Source: CALGKJ01 sp049322695
Lineage (GTDB): Bacteria > Bacillota > Clostridia > Lutisporales > Lutisporaceae
Assembly (NCBI GenBank): GCA_049322695.1
Contig: JBMORW010000064.1
Coordinates: forward strand, 83,749 to 147,748
DNA length: 64,000 nt
Direction: 5' to 3'
Shown here: positions 16,112 to 24,443 of the stretch, one piece after another
Position numbering within the stretch: the stretch's first letter is position 1
Layout of the letters: every line of letters begins with the position of its first letter
Made by a program: the position numbers and the translations under genes
The notes under the pieces: generated by a model
Databases searched by the model: none
Told to the model about the DNA's origin: nothing
The model's input: the letters and a program-made list of their open reading frames with translations, nothing else

Positions 16112-16152
16112 TATGTATTTGCGACATTTAGTCACAAATACATACGTTAGGC
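16112..16152 (+). other. Candidate attI recombination site
   Basis: Just before the first cassette the sequence has 14-base arms, 16112-16125 and 16131-16144, complementary at 13 of 14 positions around ATTTA, followed directly by C and GTTAGGC (16146-16152). Crossover is expected between G16146 and T16147. No attC-like arms are found to its left, which is why this is read as attI and not as another attC. The rest of 16042-16234 holds no gene. Confidence 0.65.
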
Positions 16153-16234
16153 GCAATTTGGCGTTTCTTCCGGGCATCCATGCCCGGTTTTATAAGCACA
16201 TATGAAAGAATTACTATATCAAGGGAGAATATAT

Positions 16235-16807
16235 ATGAAGATAGTTGGTATGAATTTTAGTTCGCGCAAGGATGGGAATTGTTTCGACTGCGTAGATTAT
16301 TGTCTCAAGCAATATGAAAAGCTGGGACATCATACTGAAGTGCTTAACTTTTTCGATTATCAAATAACACCATGTGGATTATGTGGATATCAATGCTTTC
16401 AGAAAGAACAATGTATCAAAGCTGATGATGCCAGTAAACTTTTTGAGAAGTTAATTGATTCGGATATTATAATAAGTGCAATTCCAACATTTAGAGGTCA
16501 TTTAGCATCATCATACTTTATTTTATCTGAGAGAGGACAAGGGGTCTTTAGGAAGTCATTTGATTATGACAAGGATTATCTAAGAAAGATAAATCTAATT
16601 GTGATAGGAAACTTATCATCTGGTGCTGATATGGCACTCCATGAAGCATTTTATGACTTTACCAATAAGGATTTTTATCCAGAGAGTGTATTATTATCTT
16701 CGAGAGAGTATGGTAGAAGGTCAATTAAGGGTGATTTAATTGAAGATGAATTAGTAAGAAATAAGTTAGATAAGTATGTGAACACTATGATAAGTAAATA
16801 TATTTAA
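16235..16807 (+). CDS. Cassette 1: flavodoxin-fold NAD(P)H-dependent FMN reductase
   Basis: A 190-residue protein with the start of an NADPH-dependent FMN reductase or iron-sulfur flavoprotein: MKIVGMNFSSRKDGNC, a phosphate-binding loop for FMN, then CGLCGYQCFQKEQC with a cluster of cysteines near residue 50-58 and ISAIPTFRGHLA. The ATG at 16235 follows AAGGGAGAATAT; an in-frame upstream ATG at 16202 lacks a ribosome site. It is the first cassette after attI, hence the most recently acquired by integron logic. A quinone, nitro or metal reductase function is possible. Confidence 0.82.
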   Translation: MKIVGMNFSSRKDGNCFDCVDYCLKQYEKLGHHTEVLNFFDYQITPCGLCGYQCFQKEQCIKADDASKLFEKLIDSDIIISAIPTFRGHLASSYFILSERGQGVFRKSFDYDKDYLRKINLIVIGNLSSGADMALHEAFYDFTNKDFYPESVLLSSREYGRRSIKGDLIEDELVRNKLDKYVNTMISKYI

Positions 16808-16854
16808 GAAGTTGGCATCCATGCCAACCGCTGAAGCTAGGGTCGCCAAACTGC

Positions 16855-17026
16855 GCCTAACAATGCATTTGCGCTGACGGGCAGAAGTAAGTGCAAGCCA
16901 GTATGCGCACTTGCCACACTCCGCTCACTAACCGAGTCGGACTGATTTCACTAAGAGCATGTGAACGAGCTCTAAGTTCAATCAGTCCTGTAAGTTCGCA
17001 GGCGTCGCAAACGCGCACCGTTCTAC
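16855..17026 (+). repeat. attC site 1 (long type)
   Basis: R'' GCCTAAC at 16855, R' GTTCTAC at 17020. The R'' is an exact complement of GTTAGGC at the start of cassette 1. The central arm is extended by a self-complementary insert (GGACTGATT with AATCAGTCC), giving 172 bp. An open frame at 16891-17085 falls inside the site and is not a gene. Confidence 0.9.
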
Positions 17027-17170
17027 GAAAGATGATGCATATTGCCGGGCGTCCTGCCCGGATTTGTTTAGGTTTAGCGTTGTAGTATGTTTTTACTCAT
17101 TAGTAGAATATGACGAAGTACTTATTATTTATATTTTGTACGTATAACGTACACGAATGGAGGAATAAAC

Positions 17171-17689
17171 TTGGTTGAACTTTGGGATATATTAGATAAA
17201 AACGGTAATGTAACAGGACGTGTTCACGAGCGTGGCAAGCCCATGAACAAAGGCGAATTTCACCTTGAGGTTTATGTTTGGATTGAGAATGACAACGGTG
17301 AATACCTTATATCGCAAAGGTCGCCGAACAAGACGTTCCCAAATATGTGGGAATGTACGGGTGGAAATGCGGTTGCGGGCGATGATAGCTTGACTACGGC
17401 ATTGAAAGAAGCAAAAGAAGAATTAGGTATTATTCTTGAGCCGCAGAACGGACGAATGATTAAACATCACTTACCGTGTAGCGACGTTGAATGTCGCGGT
17501 TTGGCTGATGTTTGGTTATTTCGGCAAAATGTAGACATATCAACCGTAATTCTTGCTCCTGATGAAACCTGCAATGCAATGTGGGCAAGCCGTGATGAAA
17601 TTAACCGTATGATTGACGAGGGAACATTCACAACATGGGAACAATATACATACATTGACGAATTGTTTGAGGAAATTAAAATGGATTGA
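17171..17689 (+). CDS. Cassette 2: NUDIX hydrolase
   Basis: A 172-residue NUDIX protein of the isopentenyl-diphosphate isomerase-like group. The Nudix box is slightly degenerate, running from G to EAKEELGI with D in place of the first E and K in place of R. It begins at TTG behind TGGAGGAATAAAC. NUDIX enzymes hydrolyse nucleoside diphosphates linked to other groups and are frequent integron cargo. Its codon use is richer in G and C than neighbouring cassettes, suggesting a different origin. Confidence 0.87.
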   Translation: MVELWDILDKNGNVTGRVHERGKPMNKGEFHLEVYVWIENDNGEYLISQRSPNKTFPNMWECTGGNAVAGDDSLTTALKEAKEELGIILEPQNGRMIKHHLPCSDVECRGLADVWLFRQNVDISTVILAPDETCNAMWASRDEINRMIDEGTFTTWEQYTYIDELFEEIKMD

Positions 17690-17814
17690 TGGATTGCACA
17701 CAGTATAAGCATTTTTAGTACCAAACTACGCACAACATTTATAAATTGCGAATTATAGGAGTTCTTAAGGCCGCAGCGTCCTTGCTGCTCTTGCTTTGCG
17801 GGGCATCATCCTTC

Positions 17815-17990
17815 GTAGAACAATGCATTCACGCTGTCGGGTGGAAGATGTAGAAGCAAGTAGCATCCGCACTACCACACTCCCTTCGCTAACCTAGACG
17901 GATTTGTCTTCGTTAAGAATTGCAGAAGCAACACTAAGACTCAGACAAATCCTGTAAGCTCAGGGGCGTCGTAGATGCGCACCGTTAGGT
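17815..17990 (+). repeat. attC site 2 (long type)
   Basis: R'' GTAGAAC at 17815 is the exact complement of GTTCTAC that opens cassette 2, an unusual box pair that confirms cassette logic. R' GTTAGGT at 17984. The extended central arm is self-complementary (GGATTTGTCT with AGACAAATCC). A hairpin with a GCGTCCTTGC core precedes the site. Confidence 0.92.
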
Positions 17991-18101
17991 GACATCGGAT
18001 GAGTTGTCCGCTCGTCCATGCGCGGTTTATAATTTCCATATAGAGTAAATATCCACATAAATGATATAATATACTTATGAACATATAAGGTGGTGGAACT
18101 A

Positions 18102-18347
18102 ATGAAATGGGATGAAGTAAGAAAGATCTATCCAGATAAGTTTGTTAAGCTTCAAGTCCTTGAGTCACATATTGAGAATAACATTAGGTACATTGATGAT
18201 ATGGCAGTAATAAAAGCATATGAAGATGAAAAAGAAGCAACAAGAGAATTAGTGCGTGCTAAAGATGATATTATTGTTTTTCATACAGGAAAAGAAAAGA
18301 TTGAAATCGAAATTAAGAATATCTTTGGATTTCGAGGTGCGATCTAA
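18102..18347 (+). CDS. Cassette 3: small hypothetical protein, partner of retropepsin
   Basis: An 81-residue acidic protein (MKWDEVRKIYPDKFVKLQVL) without a family I can name. The ATG at 18102 follows AAGGTGG; a GTG at 18090 is a poorer choice. Its last base overlaps the start of the aspartyl-protease-like gene (TAATG), so the two are coupled and travel in one cassette. Confidence 0.7.
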   Translation: MKWDEVRKIYPDKFVKLQVLESHIENNIRYIDDMAVIKAYEDEKEATRELVRAKDDIIVFHTGKEKIEIEIKNIFGFRGAI

Positions 18348-18733
18348 TGAAAGTTGAATTAAGGGATGGTCTCATATTTACATCTATGCAGATTACATTC
18401 AGAGGTATATCCAAAGATATAGATAATATTGTAATTGACACTGGAGCAGCAGAATCAATAATATCACCGGATGTAGTAGAAGATATTGGAATATTTGCTG
18501 AACCTCATGATAGTGTCAATTCATTCTATGGAGTAGGTGGAAGTTTGCACAATTTTTTCTCTAAAAGCATTGAAACGGCTATGCTTGGTGATGTTAGTAT
18601 CGGAGAAATCAAGATGGATTTTGGTGTTATTGACCCAAGAGGGTGAATAAATGGACTGTTAGGTCTTGATTTGCTAATGAAAGTTGGAGCAATAATTGAT
18701 TTAAATGAGATGTCTTTGAAAGTTAGTGTTTAG
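18347..18733 (+). pseudogene. Cassette 3: retropepsin-like aspartyl protease, interrupted by in-frame TGA
   Basis: The frame has the catalytic VIDTGAAESII motif near residue 28 and, after a TGA at 18644-18646, continues in the same frame with INGLLGLDLLMKVGAIIDL to a TAG at 18731. The downstream part matches the conserved GLLGxDxL segment at the end of retropepsin-like proteins. Without readthrough the product is 99 residues and lacks this part; the full frame is 128 codons. A nonsense mutation is the simplest reading. Confidence 0.75.
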
Positions 18734-18780
18734 GAGCCGCCGTCCTTGGTGGCTTCTGAATTATGGGTCATCCGACGATC

Positions 18781-18873
18781 ACCTAACAATGCATCTACGT
18801 TGACAGCATAAAGCACACACCCTTCGCTAACCGAGAGTAAGCTCAGGGGCGTCGTGAATGCGTGACGTTATAA
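18781..18873 (+). repeat. attC site 3 (short type)
   Basis: R'' TCACCTAAC ends at 18787 and is the exact complement of GTTAGGTGA opening cassette 3, nine bases. R' GTTATAA at 18867. Short 93-bp form with the GAGAGTAAGC centre. Confidence 0.92.
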
Positions 18874-19013
18874 GAAATGGGTCGCAGAGACCGCCACGTC
18901 CTGTGGCGGATTGTATAAGTTTTTCTCTGAAGTTGCATAACAGTTTAATGTTATGCAGTATTGTTAATTTATATAATGCACGTATTTTAATGAATTAGGA
19001 TGGGGTTGATAAT

Positions 19014-19592
19014 TTGAACAAAGATAGAAATTGGACTGTATTGTTTGTAGGAGGGCCTTCGGGTACTGGAAAATCAAGACTTGCTTATGAAATAGCTAAC
19101 TTTTATGGTGTAAATGTTTTGGAAGCAGATGATATTTACTTATCTATAAAATCAGTCACGACGAAGGAAAATTTCCCGGCAATACATTATTGGGATACGG
19201 GTATAGACTGGAAAAACATTGGAGTTAGTGACAATGTAAACTGGCTTATAGATGTTAGCAAAGAAATGGCACCTGTATTAAAAAAGCTTGCGAACAGGCA
19301 TATTGAAGATAAATTACCTATCATTATTGAGGGCGATTTTATTTTTCCCGAACTTACTGTATCATTTGATAATCCAGATATAAAATCAATTTTCATACAG
19401 GAATCAGATAAAAATCAAATATTACAGAATTATTTATCAAGAGAAGGTGGAGCTTTACAAGACTATAGAGCAGATATCAGTGTCGCATATGGTAAATGGC
19501 TATCAGGTTACTGTAAAAAATTGGGAGTTAAAGTAATTGATTCAAGACCGTGGAATACAGTATTAGAAAGGACTATAGAAAGTTTATTGTAG
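19014..19592 (+). CDS. Cassette 4: P-loop NTPase, small-molecule kinase-like
   Basis: A 192-residue protein with a Walker A motif GGPSGTGKS near residue 13-21 and an acidic DDIY loop downstream, as in nucleoside/shikimate-type kinases. The substrate is unknown. Starts at TTG (19014); GGATGGGG lies 10 bases upstream. It is one of four P-loop kinase cassettes in this array. Confidence 0.78.
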   Translation: MNKDRNWTVLFVGGPSGTGKSRLAYEIANFYGVNVLEADDIYLSIKSVTTKENFPAIHYWDTGIDWKNIGVSDNVNWLIDVSKEMAPVLKKLANRHIEDKLPIIIEGDFIFPELTVSFDNPDIKSIFIQESDKNQILQNYLSREGGALQDYRADISVAYGKWLSGYCKKLGVKVIDSRPWNTVLERTIESLL

Positions 19593-19710
19593 CTTTGAAA
19601 TAAGCATTTTCAGTACCAATACTGCTGCACAATGTTTATAAAATGCTATATAGATATTTTAAAGGTCGCAGCGTCCATGCTGCTCTTGTCTCTGTGGGAC
19701 GCCCCATATC

Positions 19711-19853
19711 TTATAACAATGCATCAACGCGGTCGAGACAAGCCACAACCTCTTCGCTAACCGAGACGCCTTTTGATAATTCAAGATAAGAGCTATCTAA
19801 GAATTCTTAAAAGGCTGTAAGCTCAGGGGTGTCGTAGAAGCAGGACGTTATGT
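19711..19853 (+). repeat. attC site 4 (long type)
   Basis: R'' CTTATAAC (ending 19717) is the exact complement of GTTATAAG opening cassette 4. R' GTTATGT at 19847. The long central arm pairs through GCCTTTT with AAAAGGC. Confidence 0.9.
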
Positions 19854-19908
19854 GACATGTGGCAGATTGTTTACCCGGTCGTCCTGACCTCGCTTACTAG
19901 AGCGTTTG

Positions 19909-20214
19909 CTAAAGAAGAAAGCTGTACTTGCGTTTACCCGATATTATACGTCTAATTTCAACTATATCTTCTATTACTACATAAAACACTAAATGGTTTT
20001 CTACAATAAGTACTCTATAGCCCAGCCTTTGAAGTCTTATATCTTTTGGTACTACACCCATGTATGGAAAGTATTCCAGTTTTGAGATAGTTTCATCTAC
20101 TTTATCAACAAAGTTTTTTGCTGATTGCGAACTATCATTCTTGATATAATCGACTATATCATTTAAGTCATTGACAGCACTAGGTGAATATTCAATATTA
20201 TATCTTTTTTCCAT
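19909..20214 (-). CDS. Cassette 5: RelE/ParE-family toxin
   Basis: A 101-residue type II toxin of the RelE/ParE superfamily: YNIEYSPSAVNDLNDIVDYI at the N-terminus, LEYFPYMG, and the C-terminal GYRVLIVENHLVFYVV and RRIISGKRKY. Such toxins cleave mRNA at the ribosome or poison gyrase. It overlaps the antitoxin gene by 17 bases and lies on the opposite strand to the surrounding cassettes, meaning the module uses its own promoter. Toxin-antitoxin cassettes are known to stabilise large integron arrays. Confidence 0.9.
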   Translation of the reverse strand: MEKRYNIEYSPSAVNDLNDIVDYIKNDSSQSAKNFVDKVDETISKLEYFPYMGVVPKDIRLQRLGYRVLIVENHLVFYVVIEDIVEIRRIISGKRKYSFLL

Positions 20215-20473
20215 TGATAGTCTCCCTTAAGTCTCTCATCAGGTTTTTGTGCGAGACCCTTGGTGAAGCTGATTTACTTTCAGCCTCTGCTTCTGACAGC
20301 TTTTGGTACAGTTCAATTAGTGCTTGTTGTTTCTCATAGAGGGCAATACTCATGACGACAAGGTCACCTTGACCATTCTTTGTTATAAATACAGGCTCTG
20401 ATTCTGAATGACAAATATCAGCTATGTCATTGAAGTTATTTCGAAGATCCGAGATTGGTCTAATAATCGGCAT
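20198..20473 (-). CDS. Cassette 5: Phd/YefM-family antitoxin
   Basis: A 91-residue antitoxin: MPIIRPISDLRNNFNDIADI is the DNA-binding Phd/YefM N-terminus, and the C-terminal part (SEAEAESKSASPRVSHKNLM) would wrap the toxin. ATG at 20473 follows AAGGAG by eight bases; a GTG nine bases upstream is in frame but sits on the ribosome site. A truncated second copy of this gene lies at 30888-31055. Confidence 0.9.
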   Translation of the reverse strand: MPIIRPISDLRNNFNDIADICHSESEPVFITKNGQGDLVVMSIALYEKQQALIELYQKLSEAEAESKSASPRVSHKNLMRDLRETINGKKI

Positions 20474-20490
20474 ATAACTCACTCCTTAAA

Positions 20491-20510
20491 ATTATCATAA
20501 TTATGATAAT
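20491..20510 (-). promoter_or_regulatory. Perfect 20-bp operator palindrome of toxin-antitoxin module
   Basis: ATTATCATAATTATGATAAT is a perfect palindrome just upstream of the antitoxin, and a further half copy (ATTATGATAAT) lies about 11 bases beyond. A -10-like TATAAT on the minus strand overlaps the region. Autorepression by the antitoxin-toxin complex is typical of this family. Confidence 0.75.
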
Positions 20511-20598
20511 ATTATATCACGATTATGATAATTATATAAGTGCAATTTTATTAAGGCGCCGCGTCCATGCGGCTATGCCGTTGAAGCCTCCACACGAC

Positions 20599-20691
20599 AC
20601 ATAACAATGCATCTACGCTGTCGGGTTTTACCACATCCCCTTCGCTAACCGAGAGTAAGCTCAGGGGTGTCGTAGATGTGGAGCGTTATAT
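20599..20691 (+). repeat. attC site 5 (short type)
   Basis: R'' CACATAAC (ending 20605) is the exact complement of GTTATGTG opening cassette 5. R' GTTATAT at 20685. Inner arms CATCTACG and CGTAGATG pair perfectly, and ACATCCCC pairs with GGGGTGT leaving one extrahelical base, as in classical attC folds. Confidence 0.93.
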
Positions 20692-20879
20692 GCAATATGG
20701 CAAGTTGTCGGGCATCCATTCCCGAATTTCTTATAGAAAGCCTACGCAGAGCTGTATTCTCAAACCAGATAGTTAATGTATAACTTTCTATTATATATGT
20801 TCTTTCTATTTTACTATCTCGATTTTTTTATACTATAAGTGTATAAGTGTTCCAAAGCAATAAAGTGAGGTAACGATTT

Positions 20880-21161
20880 ATGAGCAAGAATAAATATGAA
20901 AGCTATAAAAGAATTCACAATTATGAGAATCCTTCAGAGATCGAGAAAGGTAAGATAAAGAAGGAAATCACTAATTACACAAAATACGCTACAAAGAGTA
21001 AAGAAGTAAGTAAAAAGATTTTAAAGGATTTTTCTGCATGTGATGATGAGATACTTGACAAATATGATGAGTTCAATCAGACAGCAGAAAAAGAAATTAG
21101 GAATGCAAAAGTGCACAAAACTAGGCTGAAAGTACTTTCTAAGAAGGAAGATTTTATATAG
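20880..21161 (+). CDS. Cassette 6: small charged hypothetical protein
   Basis: A 93-residue, lysine- and glutamate-rich protein (pI probably high) predicted to be helical; no family recognised. ATG behind AAGTGAGGTAACGATTT. No signal peptide or membrane segment. It occupies a cassette alone. Confidence 0.6.
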   Translation: MSKNKYESYKRIHNYENPSEIEKGKIKKEITNYTKYATKSKEVSKKILKDFSACDDEILDKYDEFNQTAEKEIRNAKVHKTRLKVLSKKEDFI

Positions 21162-21242
21162 ATAATCTAGACCATAAACACGTGGCATTTCTAAAGGGGT
21201 TGCCGTCCATGGCAACCTCTGAACAAGAAGTCGTCATACTGC

Positions 21243-21335
21243 AGATAACAATGCATCTACGTGGACAGCACAAGGCACAGCCCCTTCATTAACCGAGAGT
21301 AAGCTCAGGGGTGTCGTAGACGCGTGACATTATAC
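21243..21335 (+). repeat. attC site 6 with altered crossover base
   Basis: R'' GCAGATAAC differs by one base from the complement of GTTATATGC opening cassette 6. The R' reads ATTATAC (21329-21335), with A where the crossover G is expected, so this site may be inactive. Confidence 0.85.
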
Positions 21336-21392
21336 GCAATGTGGCGTATCTTCCCGCCCTCCATGGCGGGTTTATAAACTTGGAGGTCTTGT

Positions 21393-21923
21393 ATGAGAGA
21401 TATTATTCTAATAGGCCCAGTTGGGGTAGGAAAAAGTACAATTGCAAAGTTGCTTTCACAAAAACTTGAGATGTCACTATGTTCGCTTGATGATATTCGA
21501 TGGACTTACTACAAAGAGATAGGGTTTAGCAATTTGAAGCAGAATTTTATATTCTTTACTTCTGGAGTAAAGGGCGTATATAAGTATTGGAAGAAATATG
21601 AGGCGCATGCAGTAAAACGAGTTTTAGAATCATACGGCGATTGTGTTTTTGATTTTGGTGCAGGTCACTCAGTATATGAAGATGAAGAACTATTTCAGAA
21701 AGTTAAAAATGTACTTGAGCCATATGACAATATAATACTACTTTTACCTTGTGATGATATAGTAAAGTCAATGGAGATTCTGAATAAAAGAAATAAATGT
21801 GTACTCAATGAACACTTTTTAACACACTATTCAAATAGAAAATTGGCAAAATTCATTGTCTACACAAATGGAAAAACAGAAGAAGATGTAAGTAATGAAA
21901 TAATTGAAATGATATCAAAATGA
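21393..21923 (+). CDS. Cassette 7: P-loop kinase, shikimate-kinase-like fold
   Basis: A 176-residue protein with GPVGVGKST near residue 8-16 and SLDDIRW near residue 33, the usual layout of shikimate or gluconate kinase-like P-loop enzymes. ATG behind TTGGAGGTCTTGT. The substrate cannot be told; phosphotransferases of this fold can confer drug resistance, but nothing here shows that. Confidence 0.8.
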   Translation: MRDIILIGPVGVGKSTIAKLLSQKLEMSLCSLDDIRWTYYKEIGFSNLKQNFIFFTSGVKGVYKYWKKYEAHAVKRVLESYGDCVFDFGAGHSVYEDEELFQKVKNVLEPYDNIILLLPCDDIVKSMEILNKRNKCVLNEHFLTHYSNRKLAKFIVYTNGKTEEDVSNEIIEMISK

Positions 21924-21983
21924 TGATCTCGCTTAAAGTGGCTGACCTTCTTGTCAGCCGCTGAAGCTAGGGCACCGTACTGT

Positions 21984-22075
21984 GTATAGCAATGCATCTA
22001 CGCTGTTGGGTTGCACCACAGCACCTTCGTTAACTGAGAGTAAGTTAGGGGCGTCGTGAATGTGTGACGTTATAT
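21984..22075 (+). repeat. attC site 7 (short type)
   Basis: R'' GTATAGC at 21984 (one base from GTATAAC, the complement of the box opening cassette 7). R' GTTATAT at 22069. Arms GCATCTACG and CGTGAATG are partly decayed. Confidence 0.85.
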
Positions 22076-22163
22076 AAAATTCCCTACATTTGTCGCGACA
22101 TCGTATCGCGTTTTGTCAGGGCAATAACTTAAGGTTATATAAATTCAAGGGGAGGAAAATGTT

Positions 22164-22580
22164 ATGGAAAGAATAACAATGTGTGGTTACAGATGTGATT
22201 TATGTAAGGCGTTTGCTCCCAACATTAAGAAGGAAGATCAAAGGGAGCAACTGAGCAACATCTGGAATAAATATTACGAGCTAAACATTTCACCAGAAAA
22301 CATATACTGTGATGGTTGCAGATGCAATAAAGAGAACGCAAAGAGGATAGATATGAGTTGTCCCGTTCGGAAATGCGTAATAGATAGAAATATTCACAGT
22401 TGTGGAGATTGTGACGATTTACCATGCAATACCTTCGAAGAAAGAAAAGGACTTTCAATTGATGAGGCAAAAGAGAAATTAGGAAGTGAGTTCTGTATAT
22501 CTGAGTATAATGATTTTTTACTTGCATATGACAATTTTACTAGAATTGAAAAGTATCGAAAGAATAAGCAAGTTAAGTAA
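22164..22580 (+). CDS. Cassette 8: DUF3795 cysteine-rich protein
   Basis: A 138-residue protein with the DUF3795 pattern: MCGYRCDLCKAF at the start, YCDGCRCN, CPVRKC and CGDCDDLPC, eleven cysteines in all, suggesting zinc or iron-sulfur binding. ATG behind GGGGAGGAAAATGTT. The function of the family is unknown; it is common in Clostridia and as single mobile genes. Confidence 0.85.
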   Translation: MERITMCGYRCDLCKAFAPNIKKEDQREQLSNIWNKYYELNISPENIYCDGCRCNKENAKRIDMSCPVRKCVIDRNIHSCGDCDDLPCNTFEERKGLSIDEAKEKLGSEFCISEYNDFLLAYDNFTRIEKYRKNKQVK

Positions 22581-22634
22581 TTATGAGGGTCGGACGTCCG
22601 TGCTCGACTCTGGCTTCGCGGGGCAGGGAACTTT

Positions 22635-22709
22635 ACATAACAATGCACCTATGCTGGCGAAGACATATCCTGTAAAGCTCAGGGGAGTCGTAGATGCGAA
22701 CCGTTATTG
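22635..22709 (+). repeat. attC site 8 (shortest, 75 bp)
   Basis: R'' ACATAAC at 22635 and R' GTTATTG at 22703. The central part lacks the CTTCGCTAACCGAGAG segment of other sites, so the hairpin tip is smaller. Confidence 0.85.
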
Positions 22710-22838
22710 GAAAGATGGGGCCAAAAGCCGTGCATCCTTGCACGGTATGTATAAGAATGACGTTGGAGAATTTATTAAGTACGTGATATTTGAAACTACA
22801 AGCTTGAGATTATTTATATAGTGTACAGGAGGATAAAT

Positions 22839-23411
22839 ATGAGCAAATCACTTGGTGAGATGACAAATGAAGAATTGTGGCAATTGTTTCCGATAATTCT
22901 TGAAGAACACAATCCTGCATGGAAAGAAAGATATATTGAAGAAAAATCTATATTAGAAAAAGTGATTGGCAAATCAAATATCAAACAGATTGACCATATA
23001 GGCAGTACTTCAATCCCAAATATAATTGCCAAACCTACCGTTGATATTTTGCTTCAAATTAATGATGATACAGACATTGAACAGCTCTTTAACAATATGG
23101 ACGCTGCTGGATATGAGTGTAATAAAATTCCTAAAAACCCTGCTCCCCATTTAACCTTCCTAAAAGGCTATACCCAACGAGGATTTGAAGGTCAAGTATT
23201 CCATATCCATGTTCGTTATAGCGGAGATTGGGATGAACTATATTTTAGAGACTATTTAATAAAACATCCAGATGTCGCTGATGAATATGGTAAGCTAAAG
23301 CTTGAGTTGAAACCTCAATTTGAGCATGATAGAGATGGGTATACATATGCAAAAACTGATTTTGTAAAAAAGATAAATTGCTTAGCACGACAAGAATTAC
23401 AGAATAAATAA
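22839..23411 (+). CDS. Cassette 9: GrpB/UPF0157 family protein
   Basis: A 190-residue GrpB-family protein: DHIGSTSIPNIIAKPTVDILL near residue 49-70 carries the nucleotidyltransferase-like GSTS and D-x-(I/L) motifs, followed by HIHVRYSGDWDELYFRDYL. The family has a nucleotidyltransferase fold of unknown substrate and often sits beside CoaE or resistance genes. ATG 22839 follows ACAGGAGGATAAAT; the in-frame ATG at 22821 is upstream of that ribosome site. Confidence 0.88.
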   Translation: MSKSLGEMTNEELWQLFPIILEEHNPAWKERYIEEKSILEKVIGKSNIKQIDHIGSTSIPNIIAKPTVDILLQINDDTDIEQLFNNMDAAGYECNKIPKNPAPHLTFLKGYTQRGFEGQVFHIHVRYSGDWDELYFRDYLIKHPDVADEYGKLKLELKPQFEHDRDGYTYAKTDFVKKINCLARQELQNK

Positions 23412-23545
23412 CCCTTGAAATATAAGCATTATACGAAGTAAAGTTGGTTCGTTATACTTATATGTCGTGAAATAAGTGGTTTGCGGAGAGAAGTTTAAGG
23501 GGCTCCCATCCGTGGTCGCCTCTGAATCACTAGGCCTCATCCATC

Positions 23546-23692
23546 AGATAACAATGCATCTACGCTGTCGGGTTTTACCACATCCCCTTCGCTAACCGAG
23601 TCAGCATCTTAGAACCTAAGAGCTCGTGAACTCGCACTAAGGCTCTAAGACACTTGTAAGCTCAGGGGCGTCGTAGCTGCGCGACGTTATAT
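23546..23692 (+). repeat. attC site 9 (long type)
   Basis: R'' AGATAAC at 23546 and R' GTTATAT at 23686. R'' differs at two bases from the complement of the cassette 9 opening box. The central insert is self-complementary around CTTAGA and TCTAAG. Confidence 0.85.
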
Positions 23693-23787
23693 GAAAGGTG
23701 GAGCAATTGTCGCGCCGTCCTGTTGCGTTTAGAAAGAATATCGCTGTAAGCTATTTTATGCAAGAATAAGCAAAGTAGGGAGGTACA

Positions 23788-24138
23788 ATGAAGAATATTA
23801 ATAGAACAGTATCAATAATTATATTAATAATAATAATTATAGTTATATATGGATGCGTGCCAAAAACAAAAAATAGTGATTATCCCATAGCAATAATGTG
23901 GGGGAATAGTGTTTACGGACTATCTATAGAAGAGGTTTATGATGAAAATCTGGCAGAGCAAATTGGAGAAGTAATACGTGTTAAAGAACCAATGCCAGAA
24001 AAGAACGGAGATGCAAATTTTATACCTATTGGGAGTAAAGTTTTTAGAATTAAAAGTATAGATATAAAAGATGCAATAGCAGTTGAAAAAAATGGTACTA
24101 CTTACAAAGCTACAATTTTACAAAATCACAGGGAATGA
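23788..24138 (+). CDS. Cassette 10: small lipoprotein-like hypothetical protein
   Basis: A 116-residue protein with a hydrophobic N-terminal segment followed by VIYGC at residue 19-23, a plausible lipobox, so it is probably anchored outside the membrane. The rest is a small beta-rich domain without a family I recognise. ATG behind AGGGAGGTACA. Confidence 0.7.
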   Translation: MKNINRTVSIIILIIIIIVIYGCVPKTKNSDYPIAIMWGNSVYGLSIEEVYDENLAEQIGEVIRVKEPMPEKNGDANFIPIGSKVFRIKSIDIKDAIAVEKNGTTYKATILQNHRE

Positions 24139-24213
24139 ATCCTTATATTACATATATGTATTAGGCGTATTAATATAGGATGCTGCTCTTGCCTCTGCGG
24201 GGCTCGACCCTTC

Positions 24214-24357
24214 ATATAAAAATGCATCTACGCTGTCAGTAAAAGACACATCCCCTTTGTTAACCGAGTTAGTCGCTGCATTAGTCCACCCAAAGGGTAC
24301 CCGGGCATCAGCAAATCCTTGTAAGTTCGCGTGCGTCGCAAACACGCACCGTTATAT
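24214..24357 (+). repeat. attC site 10 (long type, R'' mutated)
   Basis: R'' reads ATATAAA (24214) instead of ATATAAC. R' GTTATAT at 24351. The central insert belongs to a third class (CAAAGGGTACCCGGGCAT), also seen in sites 13 and 22. Confidence 0.8.
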
Positions 24358-24443
24358 GTAATAGTGGGCAAAGACCGCGCATCCTTGAGCGGATTTAGTC
24401 TGGGATGTTTCAGAAGAAGAAATAAAAGAAATGAGGTTTTAGC

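Noticed and set aside
16891..17085. 64-codon open frame
   Set aside because: Lies inside attC site 1; codons are from the conserved repeat and there is no ribosome site.
18644..18646. Selenocysteine codon
   Set aside because: No cysteine is expected at this position of retropepsins and no SECIS-like stem was evident directly downstream; kept as nonsense mutation.
22486..22821. 111-codon open frame across attC 8
   Set aside because: Spans the end of the DUF3795 gene, the attC and the next cassette head; a by-product of the repeat.
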